A stretch of 56,763 bases of DNA, taken from positions 1-56,763 of the forward strand of contig DASPTU010000092.1 of NCBI GenBank assembly GCA_035623255.1, written 5' to 3'. Below, in pieces: positions 17,816-27,146 of this stretch (the stretch's first letter is position 1; every line of letters begins with the position of its first letter). Origin of the DNA: JAFAGX01 sp035623255. Lineage in GTDB: Bacteria > Acidobacteriota > Terriglobia > Terriglobales > Acidobacteriaceae. The translations under genes were made by a program, and so were the position numbers. The notes beneath the pieces are model-generated. The model did no database searches, was not told where the DNA came from, and saw only the letters and a list, made by a program, of their open reading frames with translations.

Positions 17816-18676
17816 ATGGCAAAAAAGCCGAGCATCGCGATCGTTGGTCCCGGCCGGCTCGGCACCGCCTTAGTCCGGCATCTGAGTCAGGCAGGCTATA
17901 AGATTGCGGCCCTCATCGGCCGCGAGGTCAACGTAACTAAACCGCGCACCCAATCAACCGCTCCACGACTGCGGACGAGAGTTCCGACCATAGAGTCCGC
18001 GCTGCTGAATGCGAACGTCATCTGGTTCTGTGTCCCGGACCGTGAGATCTCACGCGCAGCTAGTGCCCTCGCCGCAAAGGTGGATTGGTCCGGAAAAACC
18101 GCCTTCCACTCGAGCGGCGCTCTGAGCAGCCATGAACTTGATGTATTACGACGTCGCGGAGCCGCCGTCGCCTCCGTTCATCCGTTGATGACTTTCGTAC
18201 GCGGTGCAGTTCCATCCTTGGAAGGAGTACCCTTCGCCCTCGAAGGAGACAAGAATGCGCTGCGCATCGCGCAGAAAATTGTGCGCGATCTCGGTGGAGA
18301 GCCCTTCAAGATCCGCGCCGAGGATAAAGTCGCCTATCACACATGGGGAGCGTTCGCATCCCCACTCTTAGTGGCACTACTGGTCAGTGCTGAACAGGTC
18401 GCCCGCGTTGCCGGAGTCTCCGCTTCCGACGCGCGCCGAAAGATGCTGCCCATTCTGCGGCAAACTATCGAAAACTACGGCCGTCTGGGACCAGCGGGAG
18501 CATTCAGTGGGCCCTGGGTGCGCGGCGACGCCGAAGTCGTGCGCCAGCATCTGCGTATTTTGAGGCGCATTCCTGCCGCGAGGGACGTCTATTTGAGTTT
18601 GGGAAAAGCCTCCCTGAATCGCTTGCCGGTTCAGCAGAAGAAAAGACTTCAGAAAACCCTGAAGCAGTACTTCTAA
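17816..18676 (+). CDS. Rossmann-fold/DUF2520 protein
   Basis: A 286-residue protein. I use ATG 17816 (MAKKPSIA) because relatives begin just before the dinucleotide motif VGPGRLGTALVRHL. An earlier in-frame ATG at 17804 is possible. The N-terminal half is a Rossmann-like NAD(P)-binding domain. The C-terminal half (about 150-286), with HPLMTF near the junction, is the helical DUF2520 domain related to 6-phosphogluconate/ketopantoate reductases. The reaction is unknown. In other bacteria this gene often neighbours panC, which is not present here. Its stop overlaps the convergent ymdB stop by 4 nt. Confidence 0.85.
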   Translation: MAKKPSIAIVGPGRLGTALVRHLSQAGYKIAALIGREVNVTKPRTQSTAPRLRTRVPTIESALLNANVIWFCVPDREISRAASALAAKVDWSGKTAFHSSGALSSHELDVLRRRGAAVASVHPLMTFVRGAVPSLEGVPFALEGDKNALRIAQKIVRDLGGEPFKIRAEDKVAYHTWGAFASPLLVALLVSAEQVARVAGVSASDARRKMLPILRQTIENYGRLGPAGAFSGPWVRGDAEVVRQHLRILRRIPAARDVYLSLGKASLNRLPVQQKKRLQKTLKQYF

Positions 18677-19464
18677 CTCACCATGATTCGCTGGATCACC
18701 CTGGCTTTTCCCGTGAATTCATCGCAATCCACGACAATGGCACAGAGGCGAACGTCACCCGACGCCGCTTCAAATCGGCCCGGCATGTTCGTTCGGAATC
18801 TCTCGAGAATCAACTCTTTCTTCACGCCAATTACGCTGTCGTAAGGCCCAGTCATGCCGACATCGGTAATGTATGCCGTACCCCCCGGCAGAACTCGCTC
18901 ATCCGCGGTCGGAACATGTGTATGTGTCCCTACCACTGCCGTGACCCTGCCATCGAGATACCACCCGATCGACATTTTTTCGGAAGTCGCCTCCGCGTGA
19001 AAATCCACGACCACAACTCTGGCCTTGACCTCCTCAAGCAGTTGGTCGGCGACGCGGAACGGGTCATCGTTCGACGCCATAAAAACACGCCCTTGCAAGT
19101 TGAAAACTGCATAGGGAACATCTTTCTTCTTCCCTTGATACATCCCCCAACCCGGCATCCCGGGCGGATAATTCGCCGGCCGCAGCAACCGCCGCGCCGG
19201 GCTGTGCGGGTTTCCGTCAGCCGCGTCGAAGTAATCAATAATTTCCCGCTTGTCCCAGATGTGATTACCGGTGGTAAGCACATCGATCCCCAGCTCAAAA
19301 AGTTCTTCCGTGAGCGGAGGTGTGATACCAAACCCCGCCGCTGCATTCTCGCCATTGGCGATCACAAGATCGATCGCGTGTTCTTTGACCAGGCCGGGTA
19401 GACGCTCTTTCACGATCGTTCGCCCCGGCCTTCCGAAAATGTCGCCAATGAAAAGGATTTTCAT
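18673..19464 (-). CDS. ymdB: YmdB-family metallophosphoesterase (2',3'-cyclic nucleotide phosphodiesterase type)
   Basis: A 263-residue protein. The start is ATG 19464, where MKILFIGDIFGRPGR opens the family; upstream in-frame codons are spurious. Metal-binding positions are visible: Asp8 in GDIFG, the ANGENAA motif near 36-42, TGNHIWD near 65-71, DFHAEATSEK and VGTHTHVPTADE. Family members from Bacillus and Deinococcus cleave 2',3'-cyclic nucleotides and affect RNA turnover and biofilm behaviour. Here it is the last gene of the mutS-nagZ-anmK-SBP minus-strand run, 64 bp after the binding-protein stop. Confidence 0.92.
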   Translation of the reverse strand: MKILFIGDIFGRPGRTIVKERLPGLVKEHAIDLVIANGENAAAGFGITPPLTEELFELGIDVLTTGNHIWDKREIIDYFDAADGNPHSPARRLLRPANYPPGMPGWGMYQGKKKDVPYAVFNLQGRVFMASNDDPFRVADQLLEEVKARVVVVDFHAEATSEKMSIGWYLDGRVTAVVGTHTHVPTADERVLPGGTAYITDVGMTGPYDSVIGVKKELILERFRTNMPGRFEAASGDVRLCAIVVDCDEFTGKARVIQRIMVS

Positions 19465-19528
19465 GCCGCTTCTGCAGACAAGCTTTGATGGTAGCACGCG
19501 GCATTTCGCTGAGAGTTGCGGCCGTCGC

Positions 19529-21100
19529 TCAGGGTGCCAATTCTGCCGTCTTCAGAAAATCGTAGCTTCCTGCCGGATCAAGCGTGATGTTTTTCACGCG
19601 TTTCGAATGTACCAGCACGTTGTCCCAATACCACAGATCAACGTAAGGCACCTCTTGCGCCAGAATTTGCTGGATTTCCCCGTAAAGTTCTCGTCGCGCA
19701 TTCTGGTCCATTTCACTTCGCGCCTGGTCGATCAATAGATCCACTCGCGGATTCGAGTAAAAGGTGCGGTTTGCCCCATGCGGTGTGAACTTGTCCGAGT
19801 GAAACACGTACTCAAAGATATCCGGGTCTTCGTTGCCGCCAACCCAGCGCAGTGAGTGCACCTGGTATGCGCCGCGCGTGACGTCCGCGAAGAACGTGGC
19901 AAATTCGAACGTGCGGATGTCAAGCACGATGCCAACCTCTTTCAGTTGCTGCTGCAGAACGCTGGCCAACAACCGGGTGCTTTCCTCAGTGTTCGATGTT
20001 TTCATCGTGAGATGAAAACGCACTCCGTTGACTTCGGGATAGCCCGCTTGCTCCAGTAACTGCCGTGCGAGATCAGGATTGTGTTCGTAATGAGGTACGT
20101 CGCCGTTATAAGCCCAGCTTTCCGGAGGCAGCAAACTGAATGCCGGGCGGGCCATGTCACGCAACAGATAGTGAATCATTGGTCGCCGATCAGTGGCGTA
20201 AGCAATCGCCTGCCGTACCCGTTGATCCTTCAGAATTGGATCACGAAGGTTTAGAGCCAGGTAAGAAAGGACCGTTCCGGGGCCACGCAGTACCTGTAAA
20301 TTGGCGTCTCGTTGCAACGTAAGCACTAGCTCTGGAGTTAAGTCATTGATAGCAACTTGTGCGCTTCCCTTGCGTAGTTCCAGCGCACGTGTGGTTGTAT
20401 CTGGCACCACGGCAAATCGCACCGTCTGCAGCTGAGGCTTCTCGCCCCAGTATTTGTCGTTACGCTCGATGATGACTTCTTTATCCTGTTCTGCGCTCAC
20501 AAAGCGAAAAGGCCCGGAGCCAATGGGATTCTGCGTAATCTCGCTTCCACTTCCATAAGGAACAATCCCCATCGCTCCATCGGAGAGGTTCCACAGCAGC
20601 GTGGCGAATGGCTCCTTCATATGAAACACGACGGTGTAGGCGTCGGGGGCATCAACTCGATCGACAAAGCGATATGCCGCGGCCTTGGTACTGCGAACCT
20701 TGCCCTGAAGCAGCGAGTCGAACGTCCATTTGACATCGCGTGAGGTCAGCTGCCGCCCGTCATGAAAACTCGCCCCCTTGCGCAAGTGAAAAATGTAAGT
20801 TCGCGGATCAGGGATCTCCCATCGCTCTGCCAATTGAGGCTGCACGTTCAAGTGCTCGTCCCGCGTCAGCAGATCATCAAAGAGAAGGCTGTCAATGCGC
20901 TCCGACTGCGCATCAATCCCAACACGCGGATCAAGATTGGTGGGACTGCTCTCGATGATCATCACCAACGCACTTGGATCGGCTTTCGATGCGCACGAAC
21001 ACAACAAGCTCATCACCGCAAACACGACAATCAGCCCAGATCGCGCAGTCATAGCCTCCGTCGCCCGCGCAATCGCTGGGCGCCGCCAAAAACTACGCAT
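19529..21100 (-). CDS. Peptide/oligopeptide ABC-type substrate-binding lipoprotein (SBP_bac_5)
   Basis: A protein of up to 523 residues, predicted to be anchored by a lipid on the second cysteine of LLCSC (lipobox LCS-C). The ATG at 21100 overlaps the anmK stop. A shorter start at 21052 gives a more typical lipoprotein signal. The mature part follows the DppA/OppA family: NLDPRVGIDAQSERI, FHLRKGASFHDGRQLTSRDVKW and the C-terminal EVPYVDLWYWDN. No permease or ATPase gene is adjacent, so it would have to use a transporter encoded elsewhere. Its coupling to nagZ/anmK suggests cell-wall peptides as a ligand, which is inference only. Confidence 0.9.
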   Translation of the reverse strand: MRSFWRRPAIARATEAMTARSGLIVVFAVMSLLCSCASKADPSALVMIIESSPTNLDPRVGIDAQSERIDSLLFDDLLTRDEHLNVQPQLAERWEIPDPRTYIFHLRKGASFHDGRQLTSRDVKWTFDSLLQGKVRSTKAAAYRFVDRVDAPDAYTVVFHMKEPFATLLWNLSDGAMGIVPYGSGSEITQNPIGSGPFRFVSAEQDKEVIIERNDKYWGEKPQLQTVRFAVVPDTTTRALELRKGSAQVAINDLTPELVLTLQRDANLQVLRGPGTVLSYLALNLRDPILKDQRVRQAIAYATDRRPMIHYLLRDMARPAFSLLPPESWAYNGDVPHYEHNPDLARQLLEQAGYPEVNGVRFHLTMKTSNTEESTRLLASVLQQQLKEVGIVLDIRTFEFATFFADVTRGAYQVHSLRWVGGNEDPDIFEYVFHSDKFTPHGANRTFYSNPRVDLLIDQARSEMDQNARRELYGEIQQILAQEVPYVDLWYWDNVLVHSKRVKNITLDPAGSYDFLKTAELAP

Positions 21101-22250
21101 AGGAGATTTTCCCAAGAATTGCGGGACGCCTCGCACCGGTGGCTGACGGCACGTTCGCTGGCAGATGGTTCCAGGTCTGGTATGCCAAAACTGCAAAAGC
21201 CACGGCTTCTTTCGCCTCCGAAGGAAGCCCGAACTCATCCGACGAGCGGATCCGCAAGCCTAGTGGGCCAAGTTCGGTGCCGAGCCTGGCCATCAAGGTT
21301 GCGTTTCTTGCCCCTCCCCCGGAGACGATGAAATCTGCATAATCGTCCTTCCCACCGAGCACGAATTGCCGGACCGCATCGCGGATCGACCTGGCGGTCA
21401 ATGCAGTAGCGGTCGCCACGATGTCGGCCGGTTTGGCGCCTTGGCACTGGCGCATGAAGTCATTCACGAATTCACGACCGAATTCTTCGCGCCCGGCGGT
21501 TTTCGGCGGTTTGCGTCGAAAGAAAGGACTCCGCAACATCTTATTGAGCACTTCATCCAAAACCACTCCGCCAGCTGCGATCTTACCGTCCCGATCGTAA
21601 GGCCGATGAAACAACCGTTCGGTAACCGCATCGATCACCATGTTTCCCGGACCAGTGTCGAATGCCGTCACTTGCTGGAGTGACGCGCCAGGCGGAATTG
21701 CAGTCAGGTTCGCGATGCCACCAATGTTCTGCGCGATTCGGCCAACTCGAGAGTCGCAGTACAGAAGGAAATCCAGGAACGGAACCAACGGTGCGCCCTT
21801 GCCTCCCGCGGCCATATCTGCCGGGCGAAAATCGGAAACCGCCGGAATCCCTAACCGCCGGGCAACGATCGCCCCCTCCCCTGTCTGCCAAGTCACCGCA
21901 AGTTTGCGCCCGAGAAACTCCGCGCGGTCACCCTGATGATAGAGGGTCTGTCCATGACAACCCACAAGCTGCGCCTTGATCCGAAAGCGCTTCTCGGTCG
22001 AGAGCACTGCTTCGGCGTACAACTCCCCGAGCAGAAAATTTAGCCGTGCCAGATCGGCCACACTGACACGTCTCGCATTCATCACCGACAGGGCGAACGC
22101 CCGAACCTTCTTCGGATATGGATATCCAGCGTGCGCGAGCAGCTTGATCCTCAAATTGTGCGAGACGCCTCCGGGCCGATGGTCAATCCGCACCAGGGCC
22201 ACATCAACTCCATCGGCGGAAGTTCCGCTCATCACACCGGCCACAATCAT
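21093..22250 (-). CDS. anmK: 1,6-anhydro-N-acetylmuramic acid kinase
   Basis: A 385-residue sugar kinase of the ASKHA fold. It hydrolyses the anhydro bond of 1,6-anhydro-MurNAc while phosphorylating it to MurNAc 6-phosphate during peptidoglycan recycling. Family signatures are the opening GVMSGTSADGVDVAL, LVGCHGQTLYHQ, FDTGPGNMVID and the late VSGGGARN. Length is normal. The ATG overlaps the nagZ stop by 4 nt (ATGA), and the next gene begins inside its last codons, so three genes are translationally linked. No murQ etherase is in the window. Confidence 0.95.
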   Translation of the reverse strand: MIVAGVMSGTSADGVDVALVRIDHRPGGVSHNLRIKLLAHAGYPYPKKVRAFALSVMNARRVSVADLARLNFLLGELYAEAVLSTEKRFRIKAQLVGCHGQTLYHQGDRAEFLGRKLAVTWQTGEGAIVARRLGIPAVSDFRPADMAAGGKGAPLVPFLDFLLYCDSRVGRIAQNIGGIANLTAIPPGASLQQVTAFDTGPGNMVIDAVTERLFHRPYDRDGKIAAGGVVLDEVLNKMLRSPFFRRKPPKTAGREEFGREFVNDFMRQCQGAKPADIVATATALTARSIRDAVRQFVLGGKDDYADFIVSGGGARNATLMARLGTELGPLGLRIRSSDEFGLPSEAKEAVAFAVLAYQTWNHLPANVPSATGARRPAILGKISYA

Positions 22251-23368
22251 GCTTTCGCTCGGGCTTGCTGGTTCATGCAGGCCAATGCCTCCAGCCTCAC
22301 TTGCTCACTGAATTCCCACAAGTGGCGTGCAAGTTTCGCAATCTTTGCGTCTGACGGAACCGACACGCGCCGCCTAAGGCCTTTGCATTTTCTCTTGAAT
22401 GCCAGCACTCGTTCGATCGACTCCTCGCATCTTTCCGCAAACCGGCGGTCCCGTTCTGCCTCCTTGATCAAGGCTTTGTAGGAGTGCATCACGTTCTCTT
22501 CAGCATGGCAGATTAACGCGAGATCGCCGCCCGCCCGAATATGCTCGATGGCGGCATGCTCGGTGGAACCGGCCCTCAGCACCGCTCCCATCTCAAGATC
22601 GTCCGACATCACCAGTCCGCGATAACCGATTTTCTTGCGCAATATGTTGCTGATCCACATTGCTGACAACGAGGCCGGGGTCCGGTCTCGCGTAACCGAT
22701 GGATACGCCGCATGTCCAATCAGCACCATGGGAGTTTCGCGCCGCAGCGCACGATATGGCACCAGATCTTCCTTCCATAGCGCCTTCCACCCTTTGTCCA
22801 CCTGCGGAAGTTTCTGGTGAGTGTCCAGGTTGGCCTCGCCCAGCCCAGGAAAATGCTTAATGCATCCCAGCACGCCCGCTGATCGCAAGCCCGCAAGAAA
22901 TTCTCGCGCGTATCGGACCGTTTCTTTCGGATTGTCAGACACCGCCCGGGAACCCAGCACTTTGCGCGACGTCTCGAACGCCAGGTCAACCACGGGAGCC
23001 AGATCAGTGTTGAGTCCCAAGGCACGGCAGCACTCACCAATGATCTTGCCGTGTTTGCGGAAGACTCTTCGGTCGCCGCTGGCGTAGACATCAGCCGCCG
23101 ACGGCGACGGCCCCAATACCTTGCGAAAGCGGTCCACTAGGCCGCCCTCCATGTCGACGCAAGCAAACAGCGGCGCGGAAACGCAGGCTTGGCAATCCTT
23201 AAGCAGCCGATAAGTTTGTGGCGGCGCGGCAATGTTTCTCGCAAAAAGAATAACTCCGGCTGGCTGAATGCGGCTCAACAACGACCGCAGTTGCGGCGAC
23301 ATTTCTGTTCCGTCAAAACCGACAACGAGCAACTGCCCGATGTGAGGAGTAGCAGACTTGGACTTCAT
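22247..23368 (-). CDS. nagZ: Beta-N-acetylhexosaminidase, glycoside hydrolase family 3
   Basis: A 373-residue cytoplasmic-type NagZ without a signal peptide. It releases GlcNAc from GlcNAc-anhydroMurNAc muropeptides. GVILFARN, CVDMEGG and GLNTDLAPVVDL are diagnostic. The catalytic loop reads KHFPGLGEANLDTH: the Asp-x-His pair used as acid/base is kept, but the usual His after KHFPG is Leu. The nucleophile aspartate is in VMSDDLEMGA. It overlaps anmK by 4 nt, and its product is the substrate chain for AnmK. It lies 30 bp downstream of mutS. Confidence 0.93.
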   Translation of the reverse strand: MKSKSATPHIGQLLVVGFDGTEMSPQLRSLLSRIQPAGVILFARNIAAPPQTYRLLKDCQACVSAPLFACVDMEGGLVDRFRKVLGPSPSAADVYASGDRRVFRKHGKIIGECCRALGLNTDLAPVVDLAFETSRKVLGSRAVSDNPKETVRYAREFLAGLRSAGVLGCIKHFPGLGEANLDTHQKLPQVDKGWKALWKEDLVPYRALRRETPMVLIGHAAYPSVTRDRTPASLSAMWISNILRKKIGYRGLVMSDDLEMGAVLRAGSTEHAAIEHIRAGGDLALICHAEENVMHSYKALIKEAERDRRFAERCEESIERVLAFKRKCKGLRRRVSVPSDAKIAKLARHLWEFSEQVRLEALACMNQQARAKA

Positions 23369-23398
23369 CTTTCCCGTTATTCCGGATACTCGCTGTAC

Positions 23399-26020
23399 CT
23401 ACTGAACCTGCTTCTTCAATTCCGCCAGCAAATTCAGCGCTTCGAGCGGAGTCAGGCGATTCAAATCCACTTCGCGCACTTTTTCCAGAACAGGTTGCGA
23501 AATTGGAGTAAATATCGTCAACTGTGCCGGCGCTCGCGGCTGCAATTCATCGCTGGCCAACTGTTCTGTCAACCGCTGCTCGGCCGTCTCGTGCTCCGCC
23601 AGCACCTCGCGTGCCCGCTCGATAACTTCGTTCGGCAAGCCCGCAAGCTTTGCCACTTCGATGCCATAACTGCGGTCTGCTGCGCCCGGCTCAACCTTCC
23701 TCAGGAACACGATTCCGCCCCCAGTCTCCTTTACTGAGACGTGATAGTTCTTTACTCCCGAGAGCCGTTCTGCCAATTCCGTCAGCTCGAAGTAATGCGT
23801 GGCGAAAAGCGTCTTAGCACGCGTGCGCGCATGAATATATTCGACCGCCGCCCAGGCGATTGCCAGACCATCATAGGTCGCTGTCCCACGGCCGATTTCG
23901 TCCAGAAGAATGAGCGATCGCTGGGTTGCGGTGTGCAAAATGGCGGCCGTTTCTGTCATCTCCACCATGAAGGTCGACCGCCCGCGTGCCAGGTTATCGC
24001 TGGCGCCGATTCGGGTGAATACACGGTCCACAATGCCCAGCCGTGCCGAAGTTGCCGGCACAAACGATCCCATCTGCGCCAGGATCACAATCAACGCTGA
24101 CTGCCGCAGATATGTCGACTTGCCTCCCATATTCGGCCCAGTCAGCACTAGCACTGTGTGCGTGGTCGGGTTGAGATAAAGATCGTTGGGCACGAAGCGC
24201 TCGCTCATGTCCTGTTGCTCGATCACCGAGTGGCGTCCGCCGATGATTTCGATGTCCGCGGACTCGTCAAATCTTGGCCGGCAATAATTTCGCAGGGCCG
24301 CAATGCGGGCCAGAGATGCAAGTACATCTACCTCCGCCAGGGCTAAGGCGGTCTGTCGGATCCTTCGCGCTTCACCGGCAATTGCCGTACGCAATTCCAC
24401 GAACAATCGCCGCTCGATGTCGACAATTTTCTCCTGCGCATCCAGAATCTTGGCCTCATACTCCTTCAATTCCGGCGTAGTAAATCTCTCGGCATTCACC
24501 AATGTCTGCTTGCGCTCATAATCCGGCGGCACTAAATGCAGATTCGCCTTTGAGACCTCGAGGTAGTAACCAAAAATCGAGTTGAACTTGACTTTCAGCG
24601 ACCCGATCCCGGTACGTTGCCGCTCCCGCTGCTCGATCTGCGCCAGGTACTGCTTGCTGTTGCGGCTAAGGCCGCGGAGTTCGTCCAGTTCCTTGTCCAC
24701 CCCCGACTGGATCACCCCACCGTCGCTCAGTACAATCAGAGGCTCCGGCACAATCGTTTTGTCGATTCGCTGTCGTAAATCGCCGAGTTCATCAATGTTG
24801 GCGTATAGCGCCGCTAGTCGCTCTGTGTTGAAGTGATTAAGTGCCTTGCGTAGTCCGGGAAGTTTCGCTAAAGATGCCGCGAGCGCCAGCACATCCCGGG
24901 GATTGGCAGTTTCCAGCGTGACCCGGCTTAGCAACCGTTCCAAATCCAATATCCCATCCAGTGCGCGACGAAGCTCCTCGCGCGCCACAATGTCCTTGAC
25001 CTGTGCTTCCACAGCATCCAATCGCGAGTTGATCTCGCTCATCTCAATAGAAGGCCGGAGCATCCACGAGCGGAGCAGGCGCTTGCCCATAGGTGTAACG
25101 CTCGCATCGATGGCGCGGAAAAGAGTCACACCTTCATCGCTGCTCGCAAACAGAGGTTCGATCAATTCCAGGTTGCGCACCGTAACCGCATCCAGCACCA
25201 GGCAGTTCTGGCGCTCGTAAAACCCGATCCTGTCTACGTGGTCCAGCCTTCCGCGTTGCGTCGACCGGATGTAATGCACAATCGCCCCGGCAGCCGATGC
25301 AGCAGCCAGCTTTCCTGCCAAACCAAATCCCTCCAACGACAAGACGCCGAAATGATTTTCGAGCAGTGGAATGGCGTGGTCAGGGGCGAAGATCCAATCA
25401 TCCAACGGCGTTTCGGCAAACGCCGCCCCAAGATAGGCATTGTCAGCCGGATCCTGCCCGTCCCGGTCGAACAACGGTGTTGATGAGCCGTATAACAGCT
25501 CCTTGGGCCGCAGCTGTCGCAGCTCTTCTTGAATTCGTCTGAGAGCGTCCGCTCCGCGAAATTCGGTCGCGCGAAACTCTCCAGTCGAAAGATCAAGGGC
25601 CGCAAAGCCCACCCTGTCTTCTATCCGGGCGATCGCAGCCAGGAAGTTGTTTTCTTCTGAGCTTAGCGACGAATCCGCTGCCGTCCCCGGCGTTACCACG
25701 CGAGTTACTTCGCGGCGAACCAGTTTCTTCGCCAATCGCGGGTTTTCCACCTGATCGCAAATGGCCACCTTGAATCCTTTGCGTATCAGCTTGGAAATGT
25801 AGCCTTCGGCTGCGTGATACGGCACTCCACACATGGGTACGGCAATCCCTTTTTCTTTGTTGCGGGAAGTCAGCGTGATCTGCAGCTCGCGCGAAGCCAA
25901 AACTGCGTCATCGAAAAACAGCTCGTAAAAATCGCCCAAACGAAAGAAAAGAAGCGCAGTCGGGTGTTCTTTCTTGATGGCGGCATACTGCCGCATCAGC
26001 GGTGTGGACGGCTCGCTCAT
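23399..26020 (-). CDS. mutS: DNA mismatch repair protein MutS
   Basis: An 873-residue mismatch-recognition ATPase. Domain I carries the mismatch-reading motif in FFRLGDFYELFFDDA (about 25-39, the Phe-x-Glu site reading FYE). Connector, lever and clamp regions follow, then the ATPase domain with Walker A GPNMGGKSTYLRQ and Walker B LILLDEIGRGTATYDG. The length matches E. coli MutS (853). A CTATAATC -10 element lies 20 nt upstream, and the short leader has no clear ribosome-binding site. The downstream minus-strand genes nagZ, anmK, the binding protein and ymdB may share its transcript. Confidence 0.97.
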   Translation of the reverse strand: MSEPSTPLMRQYAAIKKEHPTALLFFRLGDFYELFFDDAVLASRELQITLTSRNKEKGIAVPMCGVPYHAAEGYISKLIRKGFKVAICDQVENPRLAKKLVRREVTRVVTPGTAADSSLSSEENNFLAAIARIEDRVGFAALDLSTGEFRATEFRGADALRRIQEELRQLRPKELLYGSSTPLFDRDGQDPADNAYLGAAFAETPLDDWIFAPDHAIPLLENHFGVLSLEGFGLAGKLAAASAAGAIVHYIRSTQRGRLDHVDRIGFYERQNCLVLDAVTVRNLELIEPLFASSDEGVTLFRAIDASVTPMGKRLLRSWMLRPSIEMSEINSRLDAVEAQVKDIVAREELRRALDGILDLERLLSRVTLETANPRDVLALAASLAKLPGLRKALNHFNTERLAALYANIDELGDLRQRIDKTIVPEPLIVLSDGGVIQSGVDKELDELRGLSRNSKQYLAQIEQRERQRTGIGSLKVKFNSIFGYYLEVSKANLHLVPPDYERKQTLVNAERFTTPELKEYEAKILDAQEKIVDIERRLFVELRTAIAGEARRIRQTALALAEVDVLASLARIAALRNYCRPRFDESADIEIIGGRHSVIEQQDMSERFVPNDLYLNPTTHTVLVLTGPNMGGKSTYLRQSALIVILAQMGSFVPATSARLGIVDRVFTRIGASDNLARGRSTFMVEMTETAAILHTATQRSLILLDEIGRGTATYDGLAIAWAAVEYIHARTRAKTLFATHYFELTELAERLSGVKNYHVSVKETGGGIVFLRKVEPGAADRSYGIEVAKLAGLPNEVIERAREVLAEHETAEQRLTEQLASDELQPRAPAQLTIFTPISQPVLEKVREVDLNRLTPLEALNLLAELKKQVQ

Positions 26021-26039
26021 TTCGGATAACTTTGGCGCG

Positions 26040-26049
26040 GATTATAGCA
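26040..26049 (-). promoter_or_regulatory. mutS extended -10 promoter (TGCTATAATC)
   Basis: The minus strand reads TGCTATAATC, an extended -10 (TG-N-TATAAT). It ends 19 nt before the mutS ATG, so the leader would be about 14 nt. No convincing -35 is seen at the usual distance. It shares CTATAATC with the hemX, ftsY and lysR promoters. Confidence 0.55.
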
Positions 26050-26119
26050 AAGCGTACCCCATTGCTCTGCGGTGGAAATCACAGTTGACGCCATTCGTGG
26101 ACGGTGGTCTCCTTGCATC

Positions 26120-27112
26120 ATGGAGCTCCGCAAGGATCCGATTACCCGGTCTTGGGTGATCACGGGCGACGACGTTCCGGACGCAACGTCCCGTCCGGGA
26201 TCGGTCTGCAGGTTTTGCCCAGATTCACCACAACCCGCGCAGCTGATAGCAAGCGTCTCAGGAATGGCTGGGATGCCATGGTCGGCGCGCTCCGTCGTCC
26301 ATCCCACCGCCCTCTACCATATCGAAGGCGATCCCATCCGCCGCGGTGACGGCATTTACGACCGCATGCGCGGCGTCGGAGCTCATGAGGTGCTGGTCGA
26401 GAATCCCCGTCATGATCGCCATCTTTGGAATGCGAGCGACGCCGAAATTGAACAGTTCCTGCTGCTCGCGGCCCAACGTATTCAGGACCTTAAGCGGGAT
26501 GCCCGCTTTAAGTACGTCAGCGTTTTCAAGGATTACGGTACCAGCGCCGGGCAAGAGTTCGAACATCCCACTTCGCAGTCGACAGCCACGATTTTCGTGC
26601 CTCGCCGTGTGCTTTACGAGCTGCGCGCTAGCCGCGACTACTTTGAGCAGAAGGAGCGCTGTGTCTTTTGCGACATTATTTCCCAGGAGATCAAGCAGGA
26701 CCAAAGAGTGATTGAGATTCGCGGTGATTTCATCGCCGTCGGGCCCTTTGCGCCGCGTGTGCCCTACGAAAGCTGGATTCTACCCCGCTCGCACGAAGCT
26801 GCTTTCGAACGCATCAGCATCACCCGGCCGGGCCTGGTGCGGGATCTCGGCGCCTTGTTGCGCCGCACTCTACAGCGCATCCGCACCGTTACCGAGGAGT
26901 TTCACCTCGTAGTGCACACGACTCCCAACAGCCTGCACGTATCTGAGAGTCTCGGCTATTGGAAGACCCTCGATGAAGATTACCACTGGCACATCGAGAT
27001 ACTTCCGGTCATCGGAGGTAAGTCCAAGTCGTATACCTTTAAGGAGGTCTACTATTCGCCAGTGACTTCGGAAACTGCTGTAAAACGTTTGCGCGAAGCA
27101 AGAATCGAGTAG
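26120..27112 (+). CDS. GalT-like nucleotidyltransferase family protein lacking the nucleophile histidine
   Basis: A 330-residue member of the HIT/GalT superfamily. The start is ATG 26120 (MELRKDPITRSWVITG, the usual opening). Zinc-site cysteines C30-x-x-C33, the AHEVLVENP block (88-96), a second CVFC knuckle and the C-terminal HWHIEILP block all match galactose-1-phosphate uridylyltransferase. The catalytic segment, normally H-P-H-x-Q, reads H149-P-T151-S-Q, with ACT at 26570-26572. The histidine that carries the uridylyl group in GalT is therefore a threonine. Standard GalT chemistry is doubtful and a different transfer or phosphorylase reaction is possible. It is divergent from mutS. Confidence 0.85.
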   Translation: MELRKDPITRSWVITGDDVPDATSRPGSVCRFCPDSPQPAQLIASVSGMAGMPWSARSVVHPTALYHIEGDPIRRGDGIYDRMRGVGAHEVLVENPRHDRHLWNASDAEIEQFLLLAAQRIQDLKRDARFKYVSVFKDYGTSAGQEFEHPTSQSTATIFVPRRVLYELRASRDYFEQKERCVFCDIISQEIKQDQRVIEIRGDFIAVGPFAPRVPYESWILPRSHEAAFERISITRPGLVRDLGALLRRTLQRIRTVTEEFHLVVHTTPNSLHVSESLGYWKTLDEDYHWHIEILPVIGGKSKSYTFKEVYYSPVTSETAVKRLREARIE

Positions 27113-27146
27113 CTGGTGGCTAAGTTAGGAGCGAGTCTACTGTCCT

